Positions 46,728 through 55,105 of a stretch of DNA of 64,000 nucleotides are shown here, piece after piece; position 1 is the first letter of the stretch; each line of letters starts with the position of its first letter. Origin of the DNA: Candidatus Saccharicenans sp. Lineage in GTDB: Bacteria; Acidobacteriota; Aminicenantia; Aminicenantales; Saccharicenantaceae. Below the pieces are notes generated by a model. That model was not told the DNA's origin and did not search any database. It saw only the letters and a program-made list of their open reading frames with translations. The DNA is taken from the NCBI GenBank assembly GCA_026414545.1, contig JAOAIU010000060.1, positions 62,001 to 126,000 on the forward strand. The letters are read 5' to 3'. The translations under genes and the position numbers were made by a program.

Positions 46728-48824
46728 TTATTTTTTCTCTTTCTCTTCTTCCTCGGCCGGCCCCGGCTGTTTCTTGCCCAGAGCCGACTTCAGCATCTCG
46801 GCGAAGAACCCGAATTTGGGTTCCTCCTTGGTCACCTCTATTTCTACCGGGATGGTTTCCTCACCGCCCGCGGCCGCCTCTTCCTGCTCTTCTTCCTGGG
46901 CTTTTATGGCTTCCAGGGCCTCAATTTCCGACTCTTCTTCCATTATCTTTTCTTCGATCACCCGCCTTTCGCTCTTCTTGGGCTTGGGCCCCTTTTCTTC
47001 GGCCTTGGGTTTTTTCTTCTTAAGCGGCTTTTCTTTTTCCTTTTCTTTTTCCTTCTTCAGAGGCTCCAGGTGTATCTGAATTTCGGGCTGGGCTGTGGCC
47101 GGGGGTGCTTCCTCTTCAACCGGGCCGGCTTCTTCCGGAACTTCGGCCTGGGCGGGGGCCTGTTCGGCTTCCACCCGGGTCTCCTCAGCCTCACCCGAAG
47201 CCAGCTGTTCGGCCAGCGACGATAGCAATGAGGCCTCGGCCCGGGCCTCTTCTTCGGCCGGGATTTCTACCGGGGCCTTGACTTCCTGGTAGAAATACAT
47301 TCCTTCCTTTTTCTCCGAGGCCACAAACTCCGGGGCAGCACTGAGGACGTATTCCACATCTTCGGCCGTGGTCGGCTTCAAGAGATCAACCATGTGATAA
47401 AGCCTCAGGAAGTGAACCGAACGGGTATTCCCGGTCAACTCGGGGGTGGTCAGAATTTTTACCAGAAGCTGCCTCAGGTCCAGGTCCTGACTCTCTTCAG
47501 ACAGCTGGAGTAATCTGGTCACCACCTCTTTTTCCAGGAGAATGCTCTTGTTGGGCATGGCCAGGGTAAAGACTTCCTGTCCGCTGAATATAAAGCGCCC
47601 GCTTTCCCGGTCATATTCCAGGAAGAAAGTCGAGGTTTTTTTCTTGGATTTCTTAATCCAGAAAGTCAACCGGTCGGGACCTTTCTTGTCCAGGGTCAGG
47701 CTGGTGCCCTGAGGAATGTTATTGGACCGGAAGAAATCGGCCAGACCCAGCAGGTAATTTCCTTCAGGGAAATAATAGACGGTGTAGACTTTCCCGTCCT
47801 CGTCATCGACCAGCTGGTACTCGCGCGAGTCAAACTCCCGGCTCAGGCTGCGGGGCACACGGATGGCCCCGGACAGGATTTCCCGCCAGGTCAGATAGAC
47901 CTTGAAGGGGAAATTCTCCACCCTGGTATGCTGCAGGCCCTCAACCTCGCCCAGGTCGGGCACAACCACCGGCTCGGCCGAAATGGGCAGACCAGAAGGC
48001 AGGTTGTTGAGCACGCTTTTAAGGTGCCACTTGCCCCAGTTGCTGGTTGACAGGCAGGTGAACTCGCGCCGGTACTTTTTCTCCAGCAGGTGATTAAGGG
48101 CCAGGCAATAGAGCTCAAACAGGTCGGAGGAAGGCTCCAAGCCAAAATGCTGCCGAACCAGGTTCTGGGTCGACTCGGAACTGATGGAACCGGCCAGGGC
48201 AGCAGAAATTTCCCTGACCTTATCTTCGGTTATCTCGGGTTTTTTGGAATTGTGCTGCCAGAAATCATTCCAGCCGAAAAAGCTGTCAGAAGCCGCCAGC
48301 ACCTTGCGCAGGTTTCTTTCCAGGGTTTTAAGGTCCTTTTCAGTGAGGGGCAGTTCGGTCAGCCTCGGGTCCTGTTCCTGGCCCAGGATGGCCGGTTCCA
48401 GACCCTTGTTCTCCAGGTTGGAGGGGAGCAGAACCTGAGTCTTGGTCTTCTTCATGTAATCGATGTACTTCCGGAAAGGACCGCCCCCGTCATAATCAAC
48501 TTCCAGCATTTCGCACTGGTAACCGGGAAAGCTCACCTTGTTGACTATCCTGAGCACCACCCCGCCCTGAAAATGCTCGGTTTGCTTGCTGCCGATCTGA
48601 AGATTCTCATCATATTCTTTGTAGATGAAATCACCGACCTCGTAACGGGCAGAAGGGTCGTAGACTTTGACCGGCTGATTTCTCTGGCTGGCCGTTTTGG
48701 CGAAGGCCAGCTTTTCGGCCAGCTCGGCCGTCGACAGCGGACGGTTGGTCCGAAGTAATTCCTGTTCAACCACAGCCATGTCTTCGGCAGTTATGGCTGT
48801 AAGCTTTTGTGTCTCTTTTTCCAT
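46728..48824 (-). CDS. Large protein of unknown function with long charged C-terminal tail
   Basis: A 698-aa cytoplasmic protein. Residues 10-40 (VVEQELLRTNRPLSTAELAEKL) look like a helix-turn-helix of the HARE/winged type. The middle (60-540) is a globular mixture I do not recognise, with a small beta domain near 60-130 (ARYEVGDFIYKEY, GGVVLRIVNKVSFPG). From about 545 the sequence is low-complexity: Glu/Ala rich, then a Lys/Glu block (about 605-650), then Glu rich again, ending in KFGFFAEMLKSALGKK and an acidic-lysine tail. It follows argF by 3 nt, so it is the last gene of the COG2403-arcC-argF operon. Function unknown. Confidence 0.75.
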   Translation of the reverse strand: MEKETQKLTAITAEDMAVVEQELLRTNRPLSTAELAEKLAFAKTASQRNQPVKVYDPSARYEVGDFIYKEYDENLQIGSKQTEHFQGGVVLRIVNKVSFPGYQCEMLEVDYDGGGPFRKYIDYMKKTKTQVLLPSNLENKGLEPAILGQEQDPRLTELPLTEKDLKTLERNLRKVLAASDSFFGWNDFWQHNSKKPEITEDKVREISAALAGSISSESTQNLVRQHFGLEPSSDLFELYCLALNHLLEKKYRREFTCLSTSNWGKWHLKSVLNNLPSGLPISAEPVVVPDLGEVEGLQHTRVENFPFKVYLTWREILSGAIRVPRSLSREFDSREYQLVDDEDGKVYTVYYFPEGNYLLGLADFFRSNNIPQGTSLTLDKKGPDRLTFWIKKSKKKTSTFFLEYDRESGRFIFSGQEVFTLAMPNKSILLEKEVVTRLLQLSEESQDLDLRQLLVKILTTPELTGNTRSVHFLRLYHMVDLLKPTTAEDVEYVLSAAPEFVASEKKEGMYFYQEVKAPVEIPAEEEARAEASLLSSLAEQLASGEAEETRVEAEQAPAQAEVPEEAGPVEEEAPPATAQPEIQIHLEPLKKEKEKEKEKPLKKKKPKAEEKGPKPKKSERRVIEEKIMEEESEIEALEAIKAQEEEQEEAAAGGEETIPVEIEVTKEEPKFGFFAEMLKSALGKKQPGPAEEEEKEKK

Positions 48825-48827
48825 TGC

Positions 48828-49748
48828 CTATTTTTTCCCCATTAATAGCATCATTATTACTTTCTGCACATGCAGCCGGTTTTCCGCCTGGTCGTAGACT
48901 ATGGAATTGGGCGAATCGATAACCTCGTCCGTTACCTCTTCGCCCCGATGAGCCGGCAGGCAGTGCATGAAATAAGTATCCGGCCTGGCCTTGGAGAACA
49001 ACTCCCGGTTGACCTGGTAAGGCTGGAAAATCTTTCTCCTGGCTTCTTTCTCCGCTTCCTGCCCCATGGAAGCCCAGACATCAGTATATATGGCATCGGC
49101 CTCGCGCACGGCTTCCACCGGGTCGTTGGTGATGGTCAGCTCAAAGCCCGTATCCCGGCCGTCTTCTTTAGCCCAGGCCACGATTTCCGGCTTTGGTTCA
49201 TAACCGGGTGGAGTGGCCACTGCCATTTTCGTCCCGGCCTTGGCCGCGGCCAGCATCAGGCTGTGGCAGACATTGTTGCCGTCACCGACGTAGGCCAGCT
49301 TCAGGCCGGCCAGGTGGCCCTTCTTTTCCCTTAAGGTGAAAAAATCAGCCATGGCCTGGCAGGGATGGAGCAGGTCGGTCAGGGCGTTGATTACCGGCAG
49401 CCTGGTGCTTTCAGCCAGCTCCAGGATGATGTGATGCCCGAACGTCCTGATCATGATGCCATCCACCCAGCGCTCGAGATTCTTGCCGATGTCCCGGACG
49501 CTCTCTCTTGACCCCATCTGGATATCCGAGGGAGCCAGGTAAACGGCCTCGCCGCCCAGCTGCAACATGCCGACCTCAAAGGTCATCCTGGTCCGCAGCG
49601 AGGGCTTTTGAAAAATCATGGCCAGAATCTTATCCTTTAAGACCTTGCGGTACTTCCCCGGATTCTTTTTCATCTTTTCAGTAAGGTCCATCATTTCCTG
49701 AAATTCATAAGTGCTCAGGTCGTGAATGGTGATGAAATCCTTTTTCAT
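48828..49748 (-). CDS. argF: Ornithine carbamoyltransferase
   Basis: OTC interconverts ornithine plus carbamoyl phosphate and citrulline. The 306-aa enzyme has the carbamoyl-phosphate site SLRTR (50-54), HPCQAMAD (128-135), DVWASMGQE (223-231) and HCLPA (262-266), the last of which favours ornithine over N-acetyl- or succinylornithine. Being next to carbamate kinase, it probably works in the catabolic direction or at a branch point, splitting citrulline to carbamoyl phosphate for ATP. There is no arginine deiminase in the window. It overlaps arcC by ATGA. Confidence 0.94.
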   Translation of the reverse strand: MKKDFITIHDLSTYEFQEMMDLTEKMKKNPGKYRKVLKDKILAMIFQKPSLRTRMTFEVGMLQLGGEAVYLAPSDIQMGSRESVRDIGKNLERWVDGIMIRTFGHHIILELAESTRLPVINALTDLLHPCQAMADFFTLREKKGHLAGLKLAYVGDGNNVCHSLMLAAAKAGTKMAVATPPGYEPKPEIVAWAKEDGRDTGFELTITNDPVEAVREADAIYTDVWASMGQEAEKEARRKIFQPYQVNRELFSKARPDTYFMHCLPAHRGEEVTDEVIDSPNSIVYDQAENRLHVQKVIMMLLMGKK

Positions 49749-50731
49749 ATCTGTCCTCCCATTTCCACAGCAGTCCTTGGTTTTTCCCCGGCGACAATCC
49801 TCGTCCCGGAGCGGTTGAGCAGGGCAGCTTTAAGATGGCTGGCGCAGGTTATCAGAACTTCCTGGCCGCCCGCCTCGATATACTCGATGGCTGCCCTGAT
49901 CTTAGGTCCCATGGAGCCGGGCGGGAACTGGCCCTCTTCCAGGTACTTCCTGGCTTCCTCCACGGTAATCACCGGCAACGGTCTCTGGTCGGGCTTTCCG
50001 AAATTATAATAGACCCGGGGTATACCGGTCAGGATGATGAACAGGTCGGCCCCCACTTCCCTGGCCAGCAGGCTGGCCGCGTAATCTTTGTCGATAACAG
50101 CTTCCACGCCTTCGTAAAGACCCCGGCTATTCAAGATAACCGGGATGCCGCCGCCACCGGCCGCAATAACCACCCTTCCTGACAAAACCAGGTCCCTGAT
50201 GATCCACTTGGGAACTACGTCTATGGGTCTGGGCGAAGCCACCACCTTGCGGTAGCCACGACCGGCATCCTCGACCATGGTCCACTTTTTCTGCCGGGCC
50301 AGCTGCTGGGCCCGGAACCTGGGGTAAAAAGGCCCGACCGGCTTGGTTGGCTTCTGGAAGGCCGGGTCGTCCCTGTCCACCACCACCTGGGTGATGATGG
50401 TGGCCACATCCTTGTCTATGGAATTCTTGCGCAATTCGTTGACGATGGCCTTTTCCAGCATGAAACCCATGCTGCCCTCGGTCATGGCATCGCAGACATC
50501 AAGGGAGAAAGGGGGGATTTTATTGGAAGCCTCTTCCATCTGGATCAGGAGGTTGCCGACCTGGGGGCCGTTGCCGTGGACCACGATCAGCTCATAGCCT
50601 TTCTTGATGATCTGGACCATGAGCTCGGCCGCTTTCTGGGAATTACGCATCTGCTCTTCCTGCAGACCTCTCTGGTCCTCGGGCAGAATGGCATTCCCGC
50701 CGAAAGCGATAAGGGCAATCCTCGTTTTCAT
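49745..50731 (-). CDS. arcC: Carbamate kinase
   Basis: ArcC makes ATP from carbamoyl phosphate and ADP. The 328-aa protein has AFGGNAIL, VVHGNGPQVG, the substrate site AAGGGGIPV and the DKDYAASLLA motif, all family signatures. Operon order COG2403-arcC-argF suggests that ATP is formed from citrulline or from purine/allantoin-derived carbamoyl groups. The Shine-Dalgarno AGGAAA precedes the ATG, 34 nt downstream of the COG2403 gene. Confidence 0.95.
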   Translation of the reverse strand: MKTRIALIAFGGNAILPEDQRGLQEEQMRNSQKAAELMVQIIKKGYELIVVHGNGPQVGNLLIQMEEASNKIPPFSLDVCDAMTEGSMGFMLEKAIVNELRKNSIDKDVATIITQVVVDRDDPAFQKPTKPVGPFYPRFRAQQLARQKKWTMVEDAGRGYRKVVASPRPIDVVPKWIIRDLVLSGRVVIAAGGGGIPVILNSRGLYEGVEAVIDKDYAASLLAREVGADLFIILTGIPRVYYNFGKPDQRPLPVITVEEARKYLEEGQFPPGSMGPKIRAAIEYIEAGGQEVLITCASHLKAALLNRSGTRIVAGEKPRTAVEMGGQI

Positions 50732-50765
50732 GCTTTCCTGGCCTCTATCTTCACCCTGTCCCGTT

Positions 50766-52070
50766 TCAAAAATCCTTGAGCACAGTCTTCAGGTTCGGGG
50801 TGCCAATCTCTTCCAGCTCGTAGCGAACCCGGAGCATCGGTTTATTGACCCTGATCACCCGGTTCAGGTCGATCGGGGTGGCGCTGACCACCAGGTCACA
50901 GTCAATCCGGTTGATGGTAGCGGCCAGCTCTTTCATCTGCTTTTCTCCGTAACCCATGGCTGGCAGAACCTTATCCAGGTGATTGTACTTTTCAAATGTC
51001 TTCTTGATGCTGCCCACGGCGAAAGGCCTGGGGTCGATTATCTCGGCGGCCTGGTATTTCTGGGCGGCCACGATTCCGGCCCCGTAGCGCATGCCGCCAT
51101 GGGTCAGAGTGGGGCCGTCCTCTATGACCAGGACTTTTTTGCCCGTAATCCGGGAACCGTCCTCCACGAAGATCGGAGAGTTGGCCTTGATGACCCGGGC
51201 CCCGGGGTTGATCCTCTTGATGTTGTTCAGCACCAGCTGGACTTTCTCCGGGTCGGCCGTGTCAATCTTGTTGACCACATAAACATCAGCCCGGCGGAAA
51301 TTGGTTTCGCCAGGATGATAGCTCAGCTCGTGTCCAGCCCGGTGCGGGTCGACCACCACGATCTCCAAGTCCGACTTGTAGAATGAGAAATCGTTGTTGC
51401 CGCCGTCCCAGAGAATTACATCGGCCTCTTTTTCGGCCTGTTTCAAAATGGCTCCGTAATCGACACCGGCATAAACGACTATGCCGTTGTCAATGTGAGG
51501 TTCGTATTCTTCCCTTTCTTCAATAGTGCATTCATGACGGTCCAGGTCCTCGTAGGTGGCGAACCTCTGGACTGCCTGTTTTACCAGGTCGCCGTAGGGC
51601 ATCGGGTGACGGATGACCACCACCCGGCGTCCCTTGGCCTTCAGGGTCAGGGCCACCTTCCTGGTGGTCTGGCTCTTGCCGGAACCAGTCCGGACGGCAC
51701 AGACCGAAACCACCGGTTTGCGGCTCTTGATCATGGTATCATTTGGCCCGAGCAGCACGAAGTTGGCCCCGGCCGCCAGCACCTGCGAGGCCTTATTCAT
51801 CACGTATTCATGGGAAACATCGCTGTAGGCAAAATGAACTTCATCAACCTTATAGGTCTTGATGAGGTCGGTCAGCTCGCCTTCAGAATAGATGGGGATT
51901 CCCTTCGGATAGAGCTTCCCGGCCAGGGCCGCCGGATACTTGCGGCCTTCGATGTCGGGAATCTGGGTAGCGGTAAAAGCCACCACCCGGTAATCTTTGT
52001 TGTCCCTGAAAAAAACGTTGAAGTTGTGGAAATCTCTTCCGGCAGCTCCCATGATAATGACTTTTTTCAT
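50766..52070 (-). CDS. COG2403-type P-loop GTPase (cyclic 2,3-diphosphoglycerate synthetase-like)
   Basis: A 434-aa protein. An N-terminal Rossmann-like domain (KKVIIMGAAGRDFHNFN) is followed by a P-loop VRTGSGKSQTTRK (126-138) and DGGNNDFSFYKSDLEIVVVDPHRAGHE, then NKIDTADPEKV in the nucleotide-binding position. It resembles cyclic 2,3-diphosphoglycerate synthetase (CPGS) and the COG2403 family often found with carbamate kinase and carbamoyltransferases. The product here is unlikely to be simply cDPG; the neighbouring genes suggest a role in carbamoyl metabolism, but that is inference. It has AAAAGGAG before the ATG. Confidence 0.85.
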   Translation of the reverse strand: MKKVIIMGAAGRDFHNFNVFFRDNKDYRVVAFTATQIPDIEGRKYPAALAGKLYPKGIPIYSEGELTDLIKTYKVDEVHFAYSDVSHEYVMNKASQVLAAGANFVLLGPNDTMIKSRKPVVSVCAVRTGSGKSQTTRKVALTLKAKGRRVVVIRHPMPYGDLVKQAVQRFATYEDLDRHECTIEEREEYEPHIDNGIVVYAGVDYGAILKQAEKEADVILWDGGNNDFSFYKSDLEIVVVDPHRAGHELSYHPGETNFRRADVYVVNKIDTADPEKVQLVLNNIKRINPGARVIKANSPIFVEDGSRITGKKVLVIEDGPTLTHGGMRYGAGIVAAQKYQAAEIIDPRPFAVGSIKKTFEKYNHLDKVLPAMGYGEKQMKELAATINRIDCDLVVSATPIDLNRVIRVNKPMLRVRYELEEIGTPNLKTVLKDF

Positions 52071-52179
52071 TCTGAAAAACTCCTTTTAGGCTTAAATTTC
52101 AACTCGGCCCGCCCTCGGGCAAAATTAATAGATAAGTATAGCAAAAAAAGGGGGTTAAAGTCTAATACCAGCTGGCTCT

Positions 52180-52317
52180 TCAGGCGCTCTTCTTACTCCC
52201 CTCTCCCCGTTTCTTTTTCCAGTCCGGATGGTTATAGCCGGGGGGAGAAGGATTCTTCTTGCCCGATTTCCTGACCGGCAACCAGGCCGGCTTCTGCCTG
52301 TTGCTTATGCCCTTCAT
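52180..52317 (-). CDS. Small basic protein, 45 aa, unknown
   Basis: Starts MKGISNRQKPAWLPVRKSG and ends in a Lys/Arg-rich tail, with an inner SPPGYNHPDW segment. The ATG at 52317 has AGAGG 6 nt upstream; an ATG 6 nt earlier has AGAGG directly adjacent and is less good. It lies 14 nt after the metallophosphoesterase on the same strand. Codon use is similar to the neighbours. No family is recognised; a nucleic-acid-binding role would fit the charge but is only a guess. Confidence 0.4.
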   Translation of the reverse strand: MKGISNRQKPAWLPVRKSGKKNPSPPGYNHPDWKKKRGEGSKKSA

Positions 52318-52331
52318 CAGCATCCTCTGCC

Positions 52332-52802
52332 TTACAGAGGAATTATATCCACCACCAGATTGGCCGGGTTCAGGAGGGCGACTGTGCTCACTCCCTTGAC
52401 CCAGCCGCAGACTTCCCCGGGATTGACCACGACCAGGTTTCCGTCACGATTAACCTGGGCCCGGTGTGTATGTCCGAAAACCACGATGTCGGCCGCAGCT
52501 GGAGGTTTTTCTACAGGATAATGAGAAACATAGAAGCGGAGATTCTCATGGTTGAAAACCAGAGGGCCGGGGACTATCTGGCCGAATTCCATGAAAACCG
52601 CGGCCAGTCCCTCTCTTTCGCCATCACAGTTGCCAAAAACCGCCTTAACGGGGCAGCGCAGGTTCTTTAACTCCCTGGCCGCAAAGGGAGCGACCACGTC
52701 GCCGGCATGGATTACCAGCGAGCACTGGACCCGGTTGAACAGGGCCACCGCCTGGCGGATAGCCGGCAGATAGTCATGGGAATCGGACATCAGGCCAATC
52801 AT
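52332..52802 (-). CDS. YfcE/MJ0936-type metallophosphoesterase
   Basis: A 156-aa phosphodiesterase/phosphatase. All calcineurin-fold motifs are visible: MSDSHD (Asp7, His9), HAGDVV (Asp36), FGNCDGE, SHYPVEK and FGHTHRAQV. Members hydrolyse phosphodiesters in vitro; substrates in vivo are mostly unknown. The -10 box lies 6 nt before the ATG, so it should be leaderless, and a 12-bp palindrome covers the -35 region. The small basic protein follows. Confidence 0.9.
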   Translation of the reverse strand: MIGLMSDSHDYLPAIRQAVALFNRVQCSLVIHAGDVVAPFAARELKNLRCPVKAVFGNCDGEREGLAAVFMEFGQIVPGPLVFNHENLRFYVSHYPVEKPPAAADIVVFGHTHRAQVNRDGNLVVVNPGEVCGWVKGVSTVALLNPANLVVDIIPL

Positions 52803-52808
52803 ATTTTT

Positions 52809-52837
52809 ATTATAGTCATCTCCCTGGCAATTGCCAA
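52809..52837 (-). promoter_or_regulatory. Leaderless-type promoter of the metallophosphoesterase with a palindrome
   Basis: Minus-strand TTGGCA (complement of 52832-52837), 17-nt spacer and TATAAT (complement of 52809-52814), then 6 nt to the ATG. TGGCAATTGCCA (52825-52836), a perfect palindrome, overlaps the -35 box. Confidence 0.65.
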
Positions 52838-52954
52838 AGGGGAAGCACCGCAGAGAGCTTAATTAAAGACCCTTCTCGCCAGGCCTTCGCCTCTCAGTTT
52901 CCGGGTAATCTCCCTTACCTGGACGTTCACCGGTAGCCTTAAAAATGGCCTTGC

Positions 52955-52984
52955 TTGACAGTTAAGGCCCGATTTAATTAATAT
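52955..52984 (+). promoter_or_regulatory. Promoter of tRNA-Val(GAC)
   Basis: Consensus TTGACA (52955-52960), 18-nt spacer and TAATAT (52979-52984). Transcription would begin near 52991, about 20 nt before the tRNA. Confidence 0.65.
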
Positions 52985-53009
52985 ATATGAGCTTATAAAA
53001 GCGTTGGAC

Positions 53010-53084
53010 AGGCGCGTAGCTCAGTGGGAGAGCGCTTCCTTGACGCGGAAGAGGTCGTGGGTTCAATCCCCTCCGCGCCTACCA
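53010..53084 (+). tRNA. tRNA-Val (anticodon GAC), CCA encoded
   Basis: Cloverleaf: acceptor AGGCGCG/CGCGCCT, D-arm GCTC/GAGC, anticodon stem CTTCC/GGAAG with loop TTGACGC (anticodon GAC), T-arm GTGGG-TTCAATC-CCCTC with one T-T mismatch. Discriminator A is followed by an encoded CCA (53082-53084). Position 37 is G rather than the A usual for tRNA-Val. Confidence 0.92.
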
Positions 53085-53170
53085 CCTTTTCTAATTTTTA
53101 TCTCCTGCGGATAAAAGTTAGCCCGTTTGTGATAAGATAGAACTAAAGTAAGAAGAGTTGAATTTAACCG

Positions 53171-55093
53171 ATGGAAGACCTGATCAGAATCAAGGTTGAG
53201 GAGTCTATTTTTTTTATAAAAAAGGGCACTCCTCTGTCCGAATTGCTGTCCGAGCTGCCGGTGGCTGAAAAACCGCTCCTGTTCCGCTCGGACGGCCAGT
53301 TGCTGGACCTGAGCTATCCGGCCGACCGGGAAAGGGAGATTTCACTGGTCTATTCTTCTGACCCCGAAGCTCTGGAAGTGCTGAGACATAGCGCCGCCCA
53401 CCTTCTGGCCCATGCCGTAACCGACCTTTTTCCCGGAATCCAGGTGGGAGTGGGTCCAGCCATCGAAAACGGCTTTTATTACGACTTTCTGCGCGACACT
53501 CCCTTTACCCCCGAGGACCTGGAAGCCATAGAAAAAAGGATGCGGGAGATTGTCGACCTCGACCAGCCGGTAAGGCGCCTGGTGCTCGACAAGGAAGAAG
53601 CCATAAAAATTTTCCGCGACCGGGGTCAAACCCTGAAAGTTGAGCTGATCCAGGAAAAAGGCGGCGAACATGTTTCCTGCTACCAACAGGGAGATTTCAT
53701 AGACTTCTGCCTGGGACCGCACCTGCCCTCAACCGGTCATATCCGGCATTTCAAGTTGCTTTCGGTCTCCGGTGCTTACTGGAAAGGCGACGAACGCGGG
53801 CCCCAGATGCAGAGGGTCTACGGCACGGCCTTCTTCAGCCAGAAAGAGCTCGAAGACTACCTCAATTTTCTGGAGGAAGCGAAAAAGCGCGACCACCGGC
53901 ACCTGGGTCAGGAGCTGGACCTCTACGGCACCAGCGAAGACCTGGGCGGAGGGCTGGTCATCTGGCATCCGAAAGGGGCCATCATTCGCCACCTGATAGA
54001 GGCCTTCTGGAAAGACGAACACTTAAAGGACGGCTACGATTTCATATATTCTCCCCATATCGCCAAGCTCGACCTGTGGAAGAGAAGCGGCCACACCGAA
54101 TTCTACGAGGCCATGTTCCCGCCGCTGGAGTTTGAAGGCTTCAAGTACCAGCTCAAGCCGATGAACTGTCCTTTTCACATCATCGCCTATAAGTCCAGGC
54201 AGCGCTCCTACCGGGAACTGCCGCTGCGCTGGGCTGAGCTGGGTACCGTTTACCGCTATGAAAGAAGCGGCGTGCTGCACGGCCTGTGCCGGGTGCGCGG
54301 CTTCACTCAGGATGACGCCCACATTTTCTGCCGCGGCGACCAGCTGGAGGATGAAATCAAAAAGGTTATCCGGCTGGCCATTAAATTGCTGAGCGCCTTT
54401 GGCTTCAAAGATTATGGCATCTACCTGGCCACCCGGCCCGACAAGTATGTCGGCCGGCTGGAAGACTGGGACAAGGCAGAAAAAGCCCTGGAAGAGGCCC
54501 TTAAACATGCCGGCCTTCCCTACCAGATTGACGAGGGAGAGGGCGTATTCTACGGCCCGAAAATAGACATTAAGATCAAGGACGCCATCGGCCGGCTCTG
54601 GCAGTGCACCACTGTCCAGCTGGATTTCAATCTGGCCGAGCGATTTGAACTGAGCTACGTCGGCGAGGACGGCAATTTCCACCGGCCGTTCCTGATTCAC
54701 CGGGCACTGCTGGGTTCCATGGAAAGATTTTTTGGGGTGCTGATAGAACATTACAAGGGAAGCTTTCCACTCTGGCTGGCCCCGGTGCAGTTGGTTATCC
54801 TGCCCATAGCTGACCGGCATGAAGCCTATGCTCGGGAACTACAGGAAACCTTCCGGGCCGAAGGCTTCCGGGTCCAGGTGGACGATTCCCGAGAGAAGGT
54901 CAACAAGAAGATCCGGCAGGCCGAGCTGCAGAAGATTCCCCTGATGGCCGTCGTCGGCGATAAGGAAGTGAGCAATCGCAACCTGTCGCTCAGAATTCAC
55001 GGCCAGGGCGACCGCGGCCAGCTCTCAGTCGCTGACCTGATGGCCCGGCTGAAAGACCTGGTAAACAGCAAATCCTTAGAAATAAACATATAA
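53171..55093 (+). CDS. thrS: Threonyl-tRNA synthetase
   Basis: ThrRS charges tRNA-Thr and edits Ser-tRNA-Thr. The 640-aa protein has a TGS domain (1-62), an editing domain with HSAAH (73-77) and DFCLGPHLPSTG, and a class II catalytic core with the zinc ligand Cys333 in MNCPFH and motif 3 near HRALLGSMERF, ending in the anticodon-binding domain (LVILPIADRH onward). Its stop codon overlaps the Shine-Dalgarno of infC, the classic thrS-infC-rpmI-rplT order. Confidence 0.97.
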   Translation: MEDLIRIKVEESIFFIKKGTPLSELLSELPVAEKPLLFRSDGQLLDLSYPADREREISLVYSSDPEALEVLRHSAAHLLAHAVTDLFPGIQVGVGPAIENGFYYDFLRDTPFTPEDLEAIEKRMREIVDLDQPVRRLVLDKEEAIKIFRDRGQTLKVELIQEKGGEHVSCYQQGDFIDFCLGPHLPSTGHIRHFKLLSVSGAYWKGDERGPQMQRVYGTAFFSQKELEDYLNFLEEAKKRDHRHLGQELDLYGTSEDLGGGLVIWHPKGAIIRHLIEAFWKDEHLKDGYDFIYSPHIAKLDLWKRSGHTEFYEAMFPPLEFEGFKYQLKPMNCPFHIIAYKSRQRSYRELPLRWAELGTVYRYERSGVLHGLCRVRGFTQDDAHIFCRGDQLEDEIKKVIRLAIKLLSAFGFKDYGIYLATRPDKYVGRLEDWDKAEKALEEALKHAGLPYQIDEGEGVFYGPKIDIKIKDAIGRLWQCTTVQLDFNLAERFELSYVGEDGNFHRPFLIHRALLGSMERFFGVLIEHYKGSFPLWLAPVQLVILPIADRHEAYARELQETFRAEGFRVQVDDSREKVNKKIRQAELQKIPLMAVVGDKEVSNRNLSLRIHGQGDRGQLSVADLMARLKDLVNSKSLEINI

Positions 55094-55105
55094 AGGAGGT
55101 CAACT

